DNA from: Zhengitettix transpicula
Taxonomy: Eukaryota; Arthropoda; Insecta; Orthoptera; Tetrigidae
Direction: 5' to 3'
Assembly: GCA_037074705.1 (NCBI GenBank)
Contig: CM073591.1
Coordinates: forward strand, 179,143,432 to 179,207,431
DNA length: 64,000 nt
How positions within the stretch are numbered: the first letter of the stretch is position 1; every line of letters begins with the position of its first letter. The notes under the pieces were generated by a model. It was not told the origin of the DNA, made no database searches, and saw only the letters and a list, made by a program, of their open reading frames with translations. Made by a program: the position numbers and the translations under genes. Of this stretch, positions 21,690-34,560 are shown piece by piece.

Positions 21690-24535
21690 ACTTTAATATT
21701 TATTAGTATTTCCCCAACCGTGAGGACTAAACTGTAATTATAATATAATTAATCTTAGCGGCATCCATAATCATGATTTAGGCTCCAATCTAGGTATTTT
21801 GCGCTATTTTTATTAAATTCAGCTCCGCTCAACCGACCATTATTCTCTCATCCGAAGCCAATAGAGGTTGTAATTGAACACAGCATATATTAAAAAGTAT
21901 TATGAGTGTCTTAGATACTGCAAAATATTTATTTAACGGAAATAACCACAGGCTAGTATTTTTGAATTTTTCTCCCCCACCCACCTCCAACCAAACCTTT
22001 CGCGGTGCCTAATTTGTAAAATTAAACTTGGCGACATCCAATAACTTCGATTTGCTTTGAATATCGGTTACTTTCGCGTTATTTTCTTGTATTGCCCGTC
22101 CACACCCACCCTAAAGATGCTTCTTTACCATGCTGTAAGGGGTTTCAATTATACTCTGATAAAATCTGTAAAAACACTATTAATATCTTTGACCACTAAA
22201 AATATTTATTCGACTCAAATATCGGTTGTCTTAAAATGTTAGAATATTTCAACTCCCACCCTGATCGTGCACCCCTCTCACACTGAATGGGGTGAAATTT
22301 TACATCGATAGAAATACTATCATCTTCAATAGCCCTGTCATTTATTTAATCCTCGATAATATCGACGAATTAACATGTTTGAAAAATTCTACTTAGTCGA
22401 TTCCCAGCCCTGCGGATTAAACGGCCAATTAAATGTCATAATCAAAATCAGTGACATCTATAACCCTAGATTCGACTCCAATCCCCGATTGCTTTTCCGT
22501 TATTTTTATGTAATGCAATTGAACTACAACCCCTAAGGGGAGTTCCCCAAAAGGGGTTGAAATTAAGCACGGAGAACATATAGAGAAATTTTATTAATTT
22601 CATTGATTCCGAAATATATTAATGCGAAGCAAAAAACTGTTAGTCAACAATTTTTTTAGATTTCGAACCCTCGCCCACCACTGCCCAACTCGTCCCACCC
22701 CTTCCGAAATTGAGTAGATTGTCATAAATACACGCACCGACATCCATTTCCTTAGATTAGACACGAATCTCGGTTGTTTTCAGGTTATTTTCTTGTAAGT
22801 TCCCTCCACCTCCATCCCCAACCATGCTGCCCCCTCGTGTCGCAAGAAGGGTTTAAACTTTACACACATAACAAGGGTTGAAATTCTGAAAATCTAATTA
22901 ACCCTGAAAAAGGTTAATTCATCTACAATATGAGTCGGGATTTCTTGTCTCAATAAATCCACCGCCGTCCACCTTCCTCCCTCGGAGTTATATGTGCAAT
23001 TAAATGTCATATTTAAACTCAGCGACAATCATAATCTTCTATTTGACTCTAATCTCGGTTTTATTCGCGTTATTTATTTGTAACAACGGTCCACCCCCAA
23101 CCCCTGCGGTGAGCTCCCTCCCAATCCCGAAAGGGGTTTAATTTGAACTCGGAAAACGTATCGTGAAATTTAATTTATCTCATTGTTCCAGAAATATATT
23201 TATTCGGAGCTTAACTTATTTAAAAATATTTACTCCCACTCATGTCGCTAGAGGTTGAGATTTTAAAAACATAAAATGGGTAGAAATACTAAAAATATAA
23301 GTAACCCTGAAAAATATTCATATCTCGCAAATATGACAGTATAACATGTTTGGAAATTTCCATTCCCGGTCCCTGTGGGGTTACAGTGCCAATTAAATAT
23401 AATTTAAGTCTGCGACATCCAGAACCTTGGATTTGACTACAATCTCGGTTGTATTCGTGCTATTTTATCGTATCTTTTTATAACCCCGCCCCTAAGGATG
23501 CTCTACTCCTAAGCCCGTAAGGGTATTGTAATTATACTCAGAGAATATGTAGAGAAATTTTAAGAAACTCATTGATCCAGAAAAATATTTATTCGTCGAA
23601 AAATTCGGTAGATTAACATGTTTAACAATTTCCAACCCCGACCACTTCCGTCCCTGGGAGGTTAATTGCTAGTTGAATGTCATAATTTAACTCAGTGTTA
23701 TCCATAACTTTTGGTTTGACTCCAGTCTCGGGTGTATTCGAGTTATTTATTGTAACGCCCCTCCACCCCAACACGAAGGGTGGTACTTTACCCTGTTATA
23801 AAACGTTGAAATCACATACATTGGTACAAACACTATTAATTACTTTTACCCTGAAAATATTTATCCGACTCAATAATTAGCCGTGTTAGGATGTATGAAA
23901 ATTTCCCCCCCTAACCATCCCCGCTTGGGGGACTTAAACGTAAATTTAAATATAATTAAACTCACTGACAAACATAACCCTGGATTTGAATCCAATCTCG
24001 ATTGTGTATGCGTTACGTTAATATAAATACAACTCCACCCCCTCCCTTAAGGGTGATCCACTCCAAATCCCGAAAAAGGTTAATATTATATACCTGGAAC
24101 AAATAGAGAAATTTTAAGAATCCCAGTGAAACAGAAAATATTTATAAGCTGTTTAACATGTTTGAAAATTACAACCCCGGTTCACCCCCATAACCTCGGA
24201 TTCGACTCCAAATTCAAATGTGTTTGCGTATTTTTTCATGTAATGCCACTCCAACCCCAACCTTTAAGGGTGCATTATTCCCACGCTTGAAAGAGGTTGA
24301 AATTATACACAGAGAACATGTACTGAAATTTGACGAATTCTATTGATCCCGGATTTTATTGATTAGACGCAAAAGTCGGCTGGTTAATAAGTTTGAAATT
24401 TTCTTTCCTCGCCCAGACCCTCTCACCCCCGCCAACCCCTATCCACCCACGCGCGTTGCCCGTAAGGTCTTCCGCTACCCATGCCGAAAGGGGTTGCCAA
24501 GTGGTAGAAATCGAAACCCATAGAATAAAGTATCA
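21690..24535. repeat. satellite block 2
   Basis: The same monomer family as block 1, aligned monomer by monomer with blocks 4 and 5. It lacks 840 bp (three monomers) at about 22072: left sequence matches 39671 and right sequence matches 40511. A further loss of about 50 bp occurs near 24187. It ends in 'gttgccaagtggtagaaatcgaaacccatag'-like sequence shared by blocks 4 and 5. Confidence 0.85.
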
Positions 24536-24539
24536 ATTC

Positions 24540-26221
24540 TGCGCATATTACTATAATTAATATTGGAGTAGGAGGATTGATAAATTAAAATTTACATCTC
24601 TAGTTTTATTGCAGTTTAATGCTGATTTATCACAAGAAGAAATTACAGAATAAATAAATGATTATGTTTAAGGAATTTAAACTGTCATATTAATTACTGG
24701 GTATTTTTAATATTAAGATAACTTAATAAGCTCATTAAAATCCATTCTTTAATATTCGAAGTTATAAATATAACAGTTCTGCGTCTACATGCGAAATATT
24801 TTAAATTTTCTATTTACAATGCGACTTTTACATTCGTATGGAATATTTTCCTGATGATGATGTTTCTACTCCACCATGCATTTAGTAATATTCACATACA
24901 ACAGTTGACGAAGATGCGTCTTGAACCCACGAACGTGACTCACAAGAACAGGGATCACCGCAACCAGGGAGTTTGAAAAGCTTCGAAATATTCGTCATAC
25001 CCACTGAATTCCGTGGATTTTGGGGAAACGTCAACATTAATATCAGCTTCTCCAGTTCATCGTTTTAAATGGATTTCACGGACATATAAGACAAGAGACA
25101 ATCCCGAGCTTCAAGAAAGAAGATATATTATTAAAATATATTTTGTTTATGTTAAGTGCGTTGTGAAAATGTATACTCAGATCACAAGTAGTTAGATCGG
25201 TTTAGTGACCGTGTGGAGCTTCACTCTGTTGAATCTCAATGAAAGATCCATTAAAATTGCAGTAATATTGATGTAATTCGCTGGTAGATGGTACAAGTGT
25301 GGCCCTTTCAGGTGGTGTGCGGAGGAATTCTTCGAAATCTTGATGATGTGAACGAGGGCTGCTACCAGTGACTTTTCTGTTATCCTGCAGGCTGGTGCTA
25401 TAAACGCAGCCGTAGAGGTACGTAGTTGATTTAATAATTTTTTAATACTATTATTATTTATAGGATATTAGCAAATTTATGATTTGTTTTGGTTAACGTC
25501 TTCACCACTACAGTACATTTCAATAAAATTAGTTAAGTATTTGCTTTCAATATGTTGTAGAATGATTCAGTTAAAACTTACATATGTAACCAAATTACTG
25601 CATTATTTAAACTATTACAGTACAAATATTTGTTCATAATGTTTCTTTACAGTCGTCGCTCTGCACAATTCTTCAAAGGACGTTCACAAATCGAAATTCT
25701 TGAAGATCATGAAGATTAATTAAAAAACCTATATTTATAGCAAACCAAAGCTCTGCTTCCGTTTCCTGCATGCTACACTACAATTGAACATTAAATTAGT
25801 GTTATAATCAACGTTACTAAAATGAGGTACGTACACACTTGTAACATTTGTACGTAACTTTGTACTTGATTGGTATTACACGGCGTCGAAATTATTACGT
25901 TTAAACTTGTCATTGATTTCATTTAAAACTATTTTGAGCAATTGAACATTAACTACACAATTCATCAGCAGCAGAATTAGTGTTATTCAGATAGGCGTGT
26001 TTTCACGTGGTAGCCTTTTCTCCGTCTTCCGTCATTTGCGTCTTAGTTAATTTTCCGCTATCTTGATATCAGCTATTACCTCCTGTCTGCTCAATTCTTA
26101 CCTCGTGACTAGTCTTTTCATACGTTCGCAGTCCCGTCTCACTGCGTTCTATACCTGATTCTTCTTCCTGTCACTTATAATTTGCAGGAGTCTTCTCTCA
26201 TTTAATTTTTTGTCTCCCTCT
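24540..26221 (+). repeat. core module, copy 3 (damaged)
   Basis: The upstream short frame is broken: both the 17-bp and the 20-bp variable segments are present (around 24930-24985), giving a frameshift. Module 1 (25312-25417) is shortened to 106 bases with a stop. Module 2 (25653-25826) is 174 bases and keeps acceptor and donor. The tail matches copies 1 and 7 and leads into satellite block 3. Confidence 0.75.
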
Positions 26222-27713
26222 ACAAATTAGCTGGGTTCCCGGCGTTGCCCAAGATGTCATTTATCCATAAACCCGATTTGTCTTCCATCTAGGTAGTTTT
26301 TGCGTTATTTTAATGTAACACAACTTGACCTCTATCCCTAAATGTGTTCACCTCCCATTCCTGAAATGGTTTCATTCCACAAATATTACGGCGTTGGGAA
26401 ATTTTTAAATATTCCACCCCCGCTTAAAAAAAAGTATTTTTATTCAATACAAGGCCGGATATATTTTTTATATTTCAACCCCCGTCTTACCTTCCATGAC
26501 GATAGGGGTTTAAAATAAGCACATAGAATATCTACCTAAATATTATAAATTTTCACGACATGGAAAAAAAATATTGGACGCAAATGTCGACTGTTTAGAA
26601 GGTTAGCGATGTTCTACCTCCTTTCCGCCCCACCAGTGGATGTTAAACTACAAGTTGAATGATTAATCTCAGTGGCATCCATAACCTTGTATTCCACTCC
26701 TATCTCGGTTTTGTCGCGTTATTTTTATGTAATGGAACTCCACCCTTTGTGGTTCCCTCCTCCTAAGCCGATAGGCGTTGCAAATTTACACTGGATATAA
26801 TAAAAAACATTGAAATCGAAAAAAATATTTAATCGACGCAAATATCGATTGATTTTTTTAAAATTTCTACCAACACCCACGTCCGCCCGTCCCCTTCCAC
26901 TCCCACCCTTCTCCGCGCGTTGCGCAGGTTTTGTTAAATAAATTCCGGGACACCCATAACCTCGATAACATAGTTCTCACGGTTTTTTTTCTTTTAGTCC
27001 CCGCCATCCCTAAAGCTAACAGTGCTTCCTTCCAATACCGTAAAAAGTAGAAATAGTATCAATCTAATAAATCCAGAAAATATTTTTTTCGAGAAAATAT
27101 CCTCCTTTATTGCATGTTTCAAAATTTTCACCGCCGTCCACCTCCGCACCTGGGCTAACTAACGAATTTAATGTTCTAATTCAACTCAGCGACATTCATA
27201 ACTCTTGATTTGAGAAAAATCTAGATTGTTTTGAGTTTTTTTATGTAATGAAACTCACCCGCAACCCTTTAGTGTGCTTCCCTCCAAATCCCGAAAGGGT
27301 TGGAAATTATACTTGGTAATCGTGTAGAGAAATTTTAATAATCTCATTGTATCTTTTCGACGCAAAAAATCCCGCCTTCCTCTCGCGTTACTCTCGTTGA
27401 CATAAATAAAAACAGCGACATTGAGTACATTGGATTTGACTCGGTTATTTAGCGTTATTTCCTTGTTATTCGCGTCCACTTCCACCCCCTAAGGATGCTC
27501 CAATGCGGTGCTATAACGGGTTGAAATTATTCTCCGATAACATCGGTAAAAACTCCCAATCTCTTTGATCCCCAAAAAAAATTAAACTACTCAAACATTG
27601 GATGTTTTAGTATATTTTAATATCTCCCTCCGACCACCCTCGCTCCTTTGGGTGTTAGTTTTCTGGTCGCAAAGATAAAGTGTACGAAATTGGTGAAATT
27701 ATCTCCACCGGTG
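26222..27713. repeat. satellite block 3
   Basis: Near-identical to satellite blocks 1 and 6. The last 12 bases (27702-27713, TCTCCACCGGTG) are the left target duplication of N1 copy 3. Confidence 0.85.
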
Positions 27714-29989
27714 TTTTTTTTATTAGACAAAACTTTTATCTTAAGATTATTTGTTGTTACATAAAGTATTAGAGTATACACAATTAAAATTCTGTACATA
27801 ATTAACCTGGGAACTTGGCACTTAAGCTAATCCAGCAATAAACATAATTTTGCAAATTTTTTCTTGTCGTTTAATTTGGGTGTCTGAGGGGCATACATTG
27901 TTGAGTTATGAGGAGTCGCTGGTAGTTTTGAATTTGATGGGAGGGATGGAATGTGTGGGTGGGGTCTGCGGGTATGAGGATAGGGTGTGTAGGAGGTGCC
28001 AGAGAGTTCTGGGGGAAGGATGTTGTCCATAGGGCGTTTTCTCTTGAGGCGACGTGTGCGTTGGGGTGGGGGAGGGTTGCTATGGAATTACTGGATCGTG
28101 GTGTTAGGATGGTTGAAGGTTCTTTTGATTAATGAGGTTACGGATTTGGTGATTATTGAGTTGACTTGGGGAAGTTTAATGTTGTGGTGGATTGTGGAAT
28201 TTCTGAGGTACCAGGGAGGGTTAGTGATGGTGCGAAGGATTATGTTTTGTTTTGTTTGGATTTTGGCTGAATGGGTTTTGGCTGTTGCTCCCCGTATGGA
28301 TGAGGCGTAGGACCAGGTTAGTTGAATTACGGAGAGATATACTAGGCGTTTTGTGCTGAGTGTGAGTGGGGATTTTCTGTTTAGGAGAGGATATAAAGTT
28401 CTGAATTTGAGGTTAATTTTAGAGAGGAGTTGTTTAATATTGGGTTTCCAAGAGAGGTTTGAATCGAAGAGGAGTCCTAGGTAGGTGGTCTCTGTTTTAG
28501 TGGGTATTTCGGCGTTTAGATATAGAGGGATGTGCGGAGGAGGATTTTTGGATAGTGTGAATGGGACGGATACTGATTTGGTGGGATTTATGCTGATTCG
28601 CCATTGTTTGGACCAGCGTTCTAGGTGGTGGAGCGCTGACTGAAGATGTTGGATATTGGAGGTGAGAGAGGAGGTTTGGTAGGAGATGGCAATGTCGCCT
28701 GCGAAAAATATTGTGCTTGTGCCGGGATATTTTGGAATATCGTTGGAGAAGATGTTGTATAGAAAGAGGGCAATGACGCTTCGTTGGGGGACTCCTGCAT
28801 CGATGGGGTGGGGTTGGGAGATGTGGTTATTTATTTTGATTGGGACGGTTCTGTTGGAGAAGTAGTTGAGGAGTATTCTATAATGGGTGTCATATAATGG
28901 CTTTTTCTATGCCAATAAAAGTGGTGATACAGAATTTGCATTGTTCGAATGAGTTGTTTATGAGGTTGGATAGGGAGTATAATTGATGGCAGCAGGAATG
29001 TTTTGTACGAAAATCGTATTGTGTCAGGAACTAGGAAGGAGTGTTGGTTGATTAAATGAGGGAATAGTAATTTTTCAAATTGTTTGCAGATTGTAGGAAG
29101 GAGACATATTGATCGGTGTTTTTCAGGGTGGGATTTTGGTTTGTTGGGTTTCGGTAACATGATTATGGTGGCATGTTTCCATTTGGTTGAGTAGTAAGTG
29201 GTTCTAAGGATGGCATCGAAGATATAGGTGATTAGGATTATTGTCTTTTCGATGGCGGTTGGTGATGTGGTCATGTCCTGGGGAGGCTTTGTTTTTTAGT
29301 TTTTTATTGCGGTTTTGATTTGGGAAGGGGTGAAAAGTTTAGCGATGGGGTTATTTGTAGGGGCTGCTGGAATTTTGTTGCTATGCTGTGATTGTGATTG
29401 GTGTAAAAGGAGGAGTTTGGGGAAAATTGGTTAGTCAATATTTGGGCGAATATGTTCGCTTTTTATGAGGGGGCGGTGTGCCATTGGTTGTCTTTATTAT
29501 GTGAAGGATGTCAGTTTTCTTTTTGGTCAGATATTTAGTTTTTTGGCATATTGATTTGTCGGCTGCGTTTAGTTGTTGAAGGTAGTTGTAATGTCTGGAG
29601 TCGCTGGTTTATTTTAGTAGTTTTTGTAGTTGTCCGGTGGCGTCGTTGTATTGGTGTTTGACTATGAGACTTTTGGTATTGTACCATTGTTTTCGCAAAG
29701 ATTTTTTCTCTTTGAGTAGGTTTTTTAATTTGGTTTTGGTGTGGGTTTTGAATATTGGGCAGCCTTTGTAGTTTGCCGTATGCTTACCACGGCAGTTTGT
29801 GCATACGGGTGGAGTGGTTTTTGGGATTGGGCATTTAGTGGGTGGGTGGATGGTATCACAGCACACGCTGCCGGGGGGTGGGGGATTAAAGCAGTAGTTT
29901 TTGTATGGCCATAGTTCTGCCATCGGATACTCTGTGGAATGTATTTTTTTGATTTGGAAGGTTCAACTTTTGTTTGGCAATGATATAGG
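27714..29989 (-). mobile_element. N1 copy 3: 5'-truncated Jockey-clade element with target duplication
   Basis: The only N1 copy with both target duplications visible: TCTCCACCGGTG at 27702-27713 and 29990-30001. It begins inside ORF1, as expected from incomplete reverse transcription. An internal deletion of about 1.17 kb, relative to copy 2 positions 14676-15843, joins ORF1 directly to the ORF2 linker, removing the endonuclease. The junction has a short T-rich shared sequence. Another loss of about 50 bp is near 28897. Confidence 0.9.
27870..29989 (-). pseudogene. N1 copy 3 ORF1-ORF2 deletion fusion
   Basis: The fusion frame 29609-29923 reads from ORF1 knuckles (CTNCRGKHTANYKGC, GCPIFK) straight into the ORF2 linker (KNLLKEKKSLRKQWYNTK). 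A second open stretch at 28831-29274 covers the RT fingers (KWKHATIIMLPKPNKPKSH). The catalytic box at 28694-28702 is Ala-Gly-Asp, as in copy 2. No function is expected. Confidence 0.8.
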
Positions 29990-30001
29990 TCTCCACCGGT
30001 G

Positions 30002-31670
30002 TAGATTTGTATAAGGAACAACCACACAAACGAAAAAAAAAAATAAAAAAAACACACTTATTTATATGAGGTTACGACTTCATGGTAAGTGGTGACCACT
30101 CTGTTATGAACAAACCAAAATAACCAACAGATCCGACACCCAAAACGTGTAAGGATTCTAGATTTAATTAAATATGTCCCCAAACAACTCATATAAACAT
30201 GTCAAATATATTGACAACAAAGTAAGGTACAAGCCCACAAAATGTAAAATGACTACCAGCTGGACTGTGTAATAATCTAACGCCTGAATACAATTCAGAT
30301 AAGGAAACCATTAGTCCGATCATTGTCACAAAAGTAAGAATAGAGGAAGTACACTTAAAAAGTACCATGCCTTAGAAACGATCTAGCACACTAAAAAGTG
30401 ATTGAATAATTGACAAGAATATAAGCATAAATTGAAAAACATAGCACCTACTCGAGCAAAACTAGCAGAAAACATATTTGGTCTTGCAATATAAATCAAA
30501 TGATGTTGAACGATTTGAAGCACATCATAAAAGCAGTAACTAAAACGATTAGAGCGATTTTTTAAAGCACGACACAGGTTGGAAGATCGGTACGATATAA
30601 ATCTATCGTACAAAATAGAATTAAAGCAGACAACTATTGACTTAATTATACCGTGTCACTCTGTCGCACAATATTTCCGCCATTACAAGTCCTCCGAACA
30701 TTATTGTTTAGTCAATTTTCCGATAATCTCGAATTCTCCCCACCCCCTACAACGCAAAATATATTTGATCATAATATCGATTAGTTCATCGTTAAATCAA
30801 GCGATGCTGAAGCTATTATAAGGATAGTTCGTGGACTGTGAAAAATGTCCATGACAAGGTTTGGATAGAATCTCTCATATACAAACTAGTAAACTTAAAA
30901 ATCCTAATAAAATTCGTACCTTTCCAAACGACAGATCCTTAATTGTGCGGATAAATGGTAAATACTAATCCTACTTCACTTCTCCTGCTTGCCTCAATCA
31001 AGGAGCCATAGTTTCTCCAATTCGTTTCAACATATATTGTCATGACCTCACCCATCCTACAGGTATTAAAGATAACCTTCTCCAGTTTGACAACTATACC
31101 GTCGTTTGACATCATACATGAATCCGAATAAACCTTTGACCTCCATATATAGGTACATAGTACCGCTACGAGAATGGATCTCCGAGTGGAGATTGAAACC
31201 CAACCCTATACTACATAGTTGAGAAGAAATAAGCCATATGCTATGAGTCATGACTTAGTCTTAAGTACGCATTTATATTACTATGAAAATCTCGATATAT
31301 GATATTTATTTTAATTCAACGCAAATCAAGAAAAATTATATCTTTAATAACTAACGTTTTATTTGCTAATTACAGAAACGTTGAAAACATTTTTGATATC
31401 CGTTGTGAATTCTGCATTGTTGGTGACGTTTGAGAGCGACGCTTCGTTACTAAGGAAACGTTGTAGCCTGCGTCAGTCCACAGCAAACGTCGATTAGAAA
31501 TGTTCGGGCAGATTCTCATCAGCAATCACCATAAAACTTCTAACGTTATACAATCAAATAAATACATACTTGAGAAGAAATGAGCCACAAGTTGCATTTC
31601 GATAAAGACATGTCGTCATGATGAATTTACACAATCCAAGTACGGCGACTTAATGTAAACGGATTAATCA
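30002..31670. repeat. diverged Q-type block
   Basis: It starts right after the N1 target duplication. It contains one diverged unit of the Q dimer (30065-30225) and sequence related to 18895-19200. The end (31560-31670) matches 53620-53760. No convincing gene: minus frames 30383-30613 and 31066-31251 and plus frame 30579-30821 have no recognisable features. It is much older than the other Q copies, judged by the amount of difference. Confidence 0.6.
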
Positions 31671-31991
31671 TTCCTGTTAATTAAACAGAATATAATTATC
31701 TAATTATATAATCTTAATTTCCAGGTTCGCTACGACTTCCAATTCATCGCAGCAGTTAAATGAAAAACTTACCTTAACTTGAATATCGTACTAATTCTAC
31801 TTAGCAGTTACGATGCTTTTTATAAATCCTCAGTACATATAAATCATGTACCTCGCTAAGATCTACTCGTGGCCACTGATAACTATGAGAACTCAGGTAA
31901 GTCCACACTTGTAACATTTGTCCGTAACTTCATCATAGACTGTAAATTATCTCTAATTGTCCGTAATATTAAGTTTTAAATAGTATCAGAT

Positions 31992-31993
<2 letters not shown>

Positions 31994-32028
<35 letters not shown>
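31994..32028. repeat. (TA)n microsatellite
   Basis: An uninterrupted run of about 17 TA units. The matching place in S copy 1 (near 8410) reads only 'gtgtatataag', so the run has expanded here. Confidence 0.9.
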
Positions 32029-32030
<2 letters not shown>

Positions 32031-32846
32031 TAGTGTCTGTTTATATTATATTCACTCCGCACTTCAAGTATCTATAAGTTACATAGATTTACTGTGTTGA
32101 AGTAGAACTGTTTACATTATTCTGGGAAGTATTTACCATTATAATTTCTCATATTACAGCTCTGACACTTTAATATTTATGCCAGGATTTCGTTACGAAT
32201 TAGGGCTATTTTCTTTATTTAAGTGTTCGTAATATATAATGGTAGTAAATGTCAATCCAGGAATACAGTTTAATGAGTAATGATATAGCAAATATCATTT
32301 GTGAGCAACATGCTGGTTTAATTATTATTAGGAATGAAAAAAATGAATAAAACGTTTAACTTCAGTGAATTTTATCGAATAATTTCTCAGTATTAATACG
32401 TAAATAAACGCAATTGATCTCAACCAAATAAAGTTGAAATTGATTAGATTAGCTAAGATTATATTAGTTCCATTAGTTCTCTGTTTAGGAAATAGGTAAA
32501 GTCAGAAAGGATATTACTTACAATTGATAAGTGGTGATAAACTAAATAACAGTCAAAGCAGAATCAATATGTGAACTTATTTTTAATTGACATTGTGACA
32601 TTTGCTAAAGTTATTCGTTTGATATAATTACATTTTAATAGTTTTTTCAAGTTATTCATTTTTCTGCTGCCTAGTCCAGAAACCTCCTTAGTTTCAGTCA
32701 CGTGAACGTTATGTAATATTTCAATACTGTGGATATTGCTAAAAATTTTTTTTGCGGATTGTTACTTGAAATTAGCAGCTTTAGTATAATTGGATGAAAA
32801 GAGCTGTTATCAGAATGAGGAATATCGAATTAAATAAATAATTATA

Positions 32847-32875
32847 CGAGGGTGAATCAAATATAAACAAGACTT
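32847..32875. repeat. mariner terminal inverted repeat, left
   Basis: Pairs with 34116-34144 in reverse complement with one mismatch (aacAagactt here, aacGagactt there). Confidence 0.92.
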
Positions 32876-32923
32876 ATTTTTTTAAATATTTATTTTGATT
32901 TTAAACGCACAAACAATCATAGT

Positions 32924-33990
32924 TTATTTTTCTACATAATCTCCTGATTTATAAACACATTTTTCCCAGCGTATAGGTACTTTTTTAATTCCTTCCACGT
33001 AAAAAGAGTCAGGTCGTGTTTGTAGCCAATTGCGCACATATGCTTCAACCTCATTATCGCTGTGGAATTTTTGCCCTCCCAAAGCTTCCTTGAGAGGACC
33101 AAAGACATGGAAGTCGCAGGGAGACAGATCTGGACTGTATGGAGGGTGTTCCAGTGTCTCCTAACCCAGATGCTCCAATTTTTGTACGGTCAGGGCTGCT
33201 GTATGGGGGCGAGCATTGTCATGGAGGAGAATCACTTTTCTCATCGGAAGGTCTCGTCTTTTGCGGCGATATGCAAGTCTGACCTCAGTCAAAATTTGGC
33301 AGTAGTATGCCGCATGAATTGTTCTGCGCTCATGCAAAAAATCAAGGTGCAGCAGGCCACGCTGGTAAAAACAATGGTAGACAAAACCTTGCCAGCCGAT
33401 AATCGTGACTTGGCTTTCACTGGTCCGGTTTCTCCTTTCTTCCTCCACTCCATACTCGCTTGTTTCGACTCAGGGGTGTTGTGATGCACCCACGTTTCAT
33501 CACAGGTGACAATGTGAGAAAGAAATGGGTCTCCTTCTTCCCGAAATCGTGCAAGAAGACGCTCACACACTTGAAAACGATTCAGTTTCTGGTCAACTGT
33601 GAGAAGGCGAGGAACCCACCTGGCACACACCTTGCGATACCCTAGCTCCTCTGAGAGTATAGAGTAAGTGCTCCCATAACTTATTCCAACCTCAATTGCA
33701 ATATCCAAAGTTGTTAGACGCCTATCACATTCAACAAGTTGACGAACACTGTCGATGTTGCCCGCTGTAATGCTGGTGCGGGGTCTGCGGTCATGGCTCT
33801 CATTTTCAACACGTTCACGGCCCTCCACGAACTGTTTATGCCAAACAAACACTCTAGGTAGCGACAGTGTCTCTTCCCCGAACTGTGCAGTCAATCTTCT
33901 CAAGATTTCCGCCGGTTTTACACCTTCCTCAGCTAAAAACTTGATAACAATACGTTGCGCAATAGAGTAAGGTACCTCCTGCTCGGACAT
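32924..33990 (-). pseudogene. mariner transposase (DD34D), broken
   Basis: The enzyme would bind the inverted repeats and cut and paste the element at TA. The chosen start is the Met of MSEQEVPYSIAQRI at 33990, and the reading ends at TAA 32924-32926, about 355 codons, the usual mariner size. The N-terminal helix-turn-helix region is intact. The first catalytic Asp is in CDETWVHHNTPESKQAS (residue about 164), the second in LLHDNARPH and the third in SPDLSPCDFHVFG. Exactly 34 residues separate the last two, the mariner signature. Damage: a one-base loss near 33360 (just before GLLHLDFLHE) and a TAG stop at about 33170, where a Trp codon is likely. Both would abolish activity. The remaining sequence is well conserved, so decay is slight. 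Confidence 0.93.
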
Positions 33991-34115
33991 CGTAACGATG
34001 GACACTGAGCGAGTCTTTGATGATGAGTCACGTGCTTCCCCCACTCCTGGCAAACCAACCTAACAGCCAATAACAGCGGAACGTTCTTCCATCACTCTTG
34101 CGCGCGCAGGTCCAA

Positions 34116-34144
34116 AAGTCTCGTTTATATTTGATTCACCCTCG
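34116..34144. repeat. mariner terminal inverted repeat, right
   Basis: Reverse complement of 32847-32875 with one mismatch; followed by TA. Confidence 0.92.
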
Positions 34145-34560
34145 TATTTAAAGTTATGTTGATTTCAAGAAATATAAAAAGTTCTTAAGCTACAGGGTAG
34201 AAGCGACAAAAAAGATTTTTAATAAGGAAAAAGAGTGATGCTATTCGTGAACAAAGTAACTTTTCATTGTATTTGTGTGTTTAAATGTATAAATATACAC
34301 AATTGATGGCAACGATAGGAGGAACAAATGGGAAAGTGGTAACGATCGGTACCCTTAGATTATGGAATCAATTATGCGTATTTTACTATAATGAATATTT
34401 GCGTTTGATTGATAGATTAATACTTACATCTCTAGTTTTATTGCAGTTGAATGGAGCATTATGAGAAGAATAAATAAATTATTATGTTTTTAATAATTGA
34501 CATTTATATGTCATATTAATTAGGGAGTATTCGAATAATTTCATTAAAATCCGTTCTTTA

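Larger units (their letters stand above)
32847..34144 (-). mobile_element. mariner-family DNA transposon
   Basis: A 1,298-bp element with terminal inverted repeats of about 29 bp that differ at one position; outermost bases are CGAGGGTGAATCAAATATAA. It is flanked by TA on both sides (32845-32846 and 34145-34146), the target duplication of Tc1/mariner transposons. The empty site, with a single TA, is present in S copy 1 near 9231-9236. Its length fits a full-size mariner. The transposase gene on the minus strand is broken. Confidence 0.95.
31671..34560. repeat. S block, copy 2 (carries mariner)
   Basis: It matches 8089-9650 closely on both sides of the mariner. It includes exon-like module 'a' at 31725-31896 with the same acceptor and donor, and a TA microsatellite at 31994-32028 that is only a few units long in copy 1. 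Confidence 0.8.
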
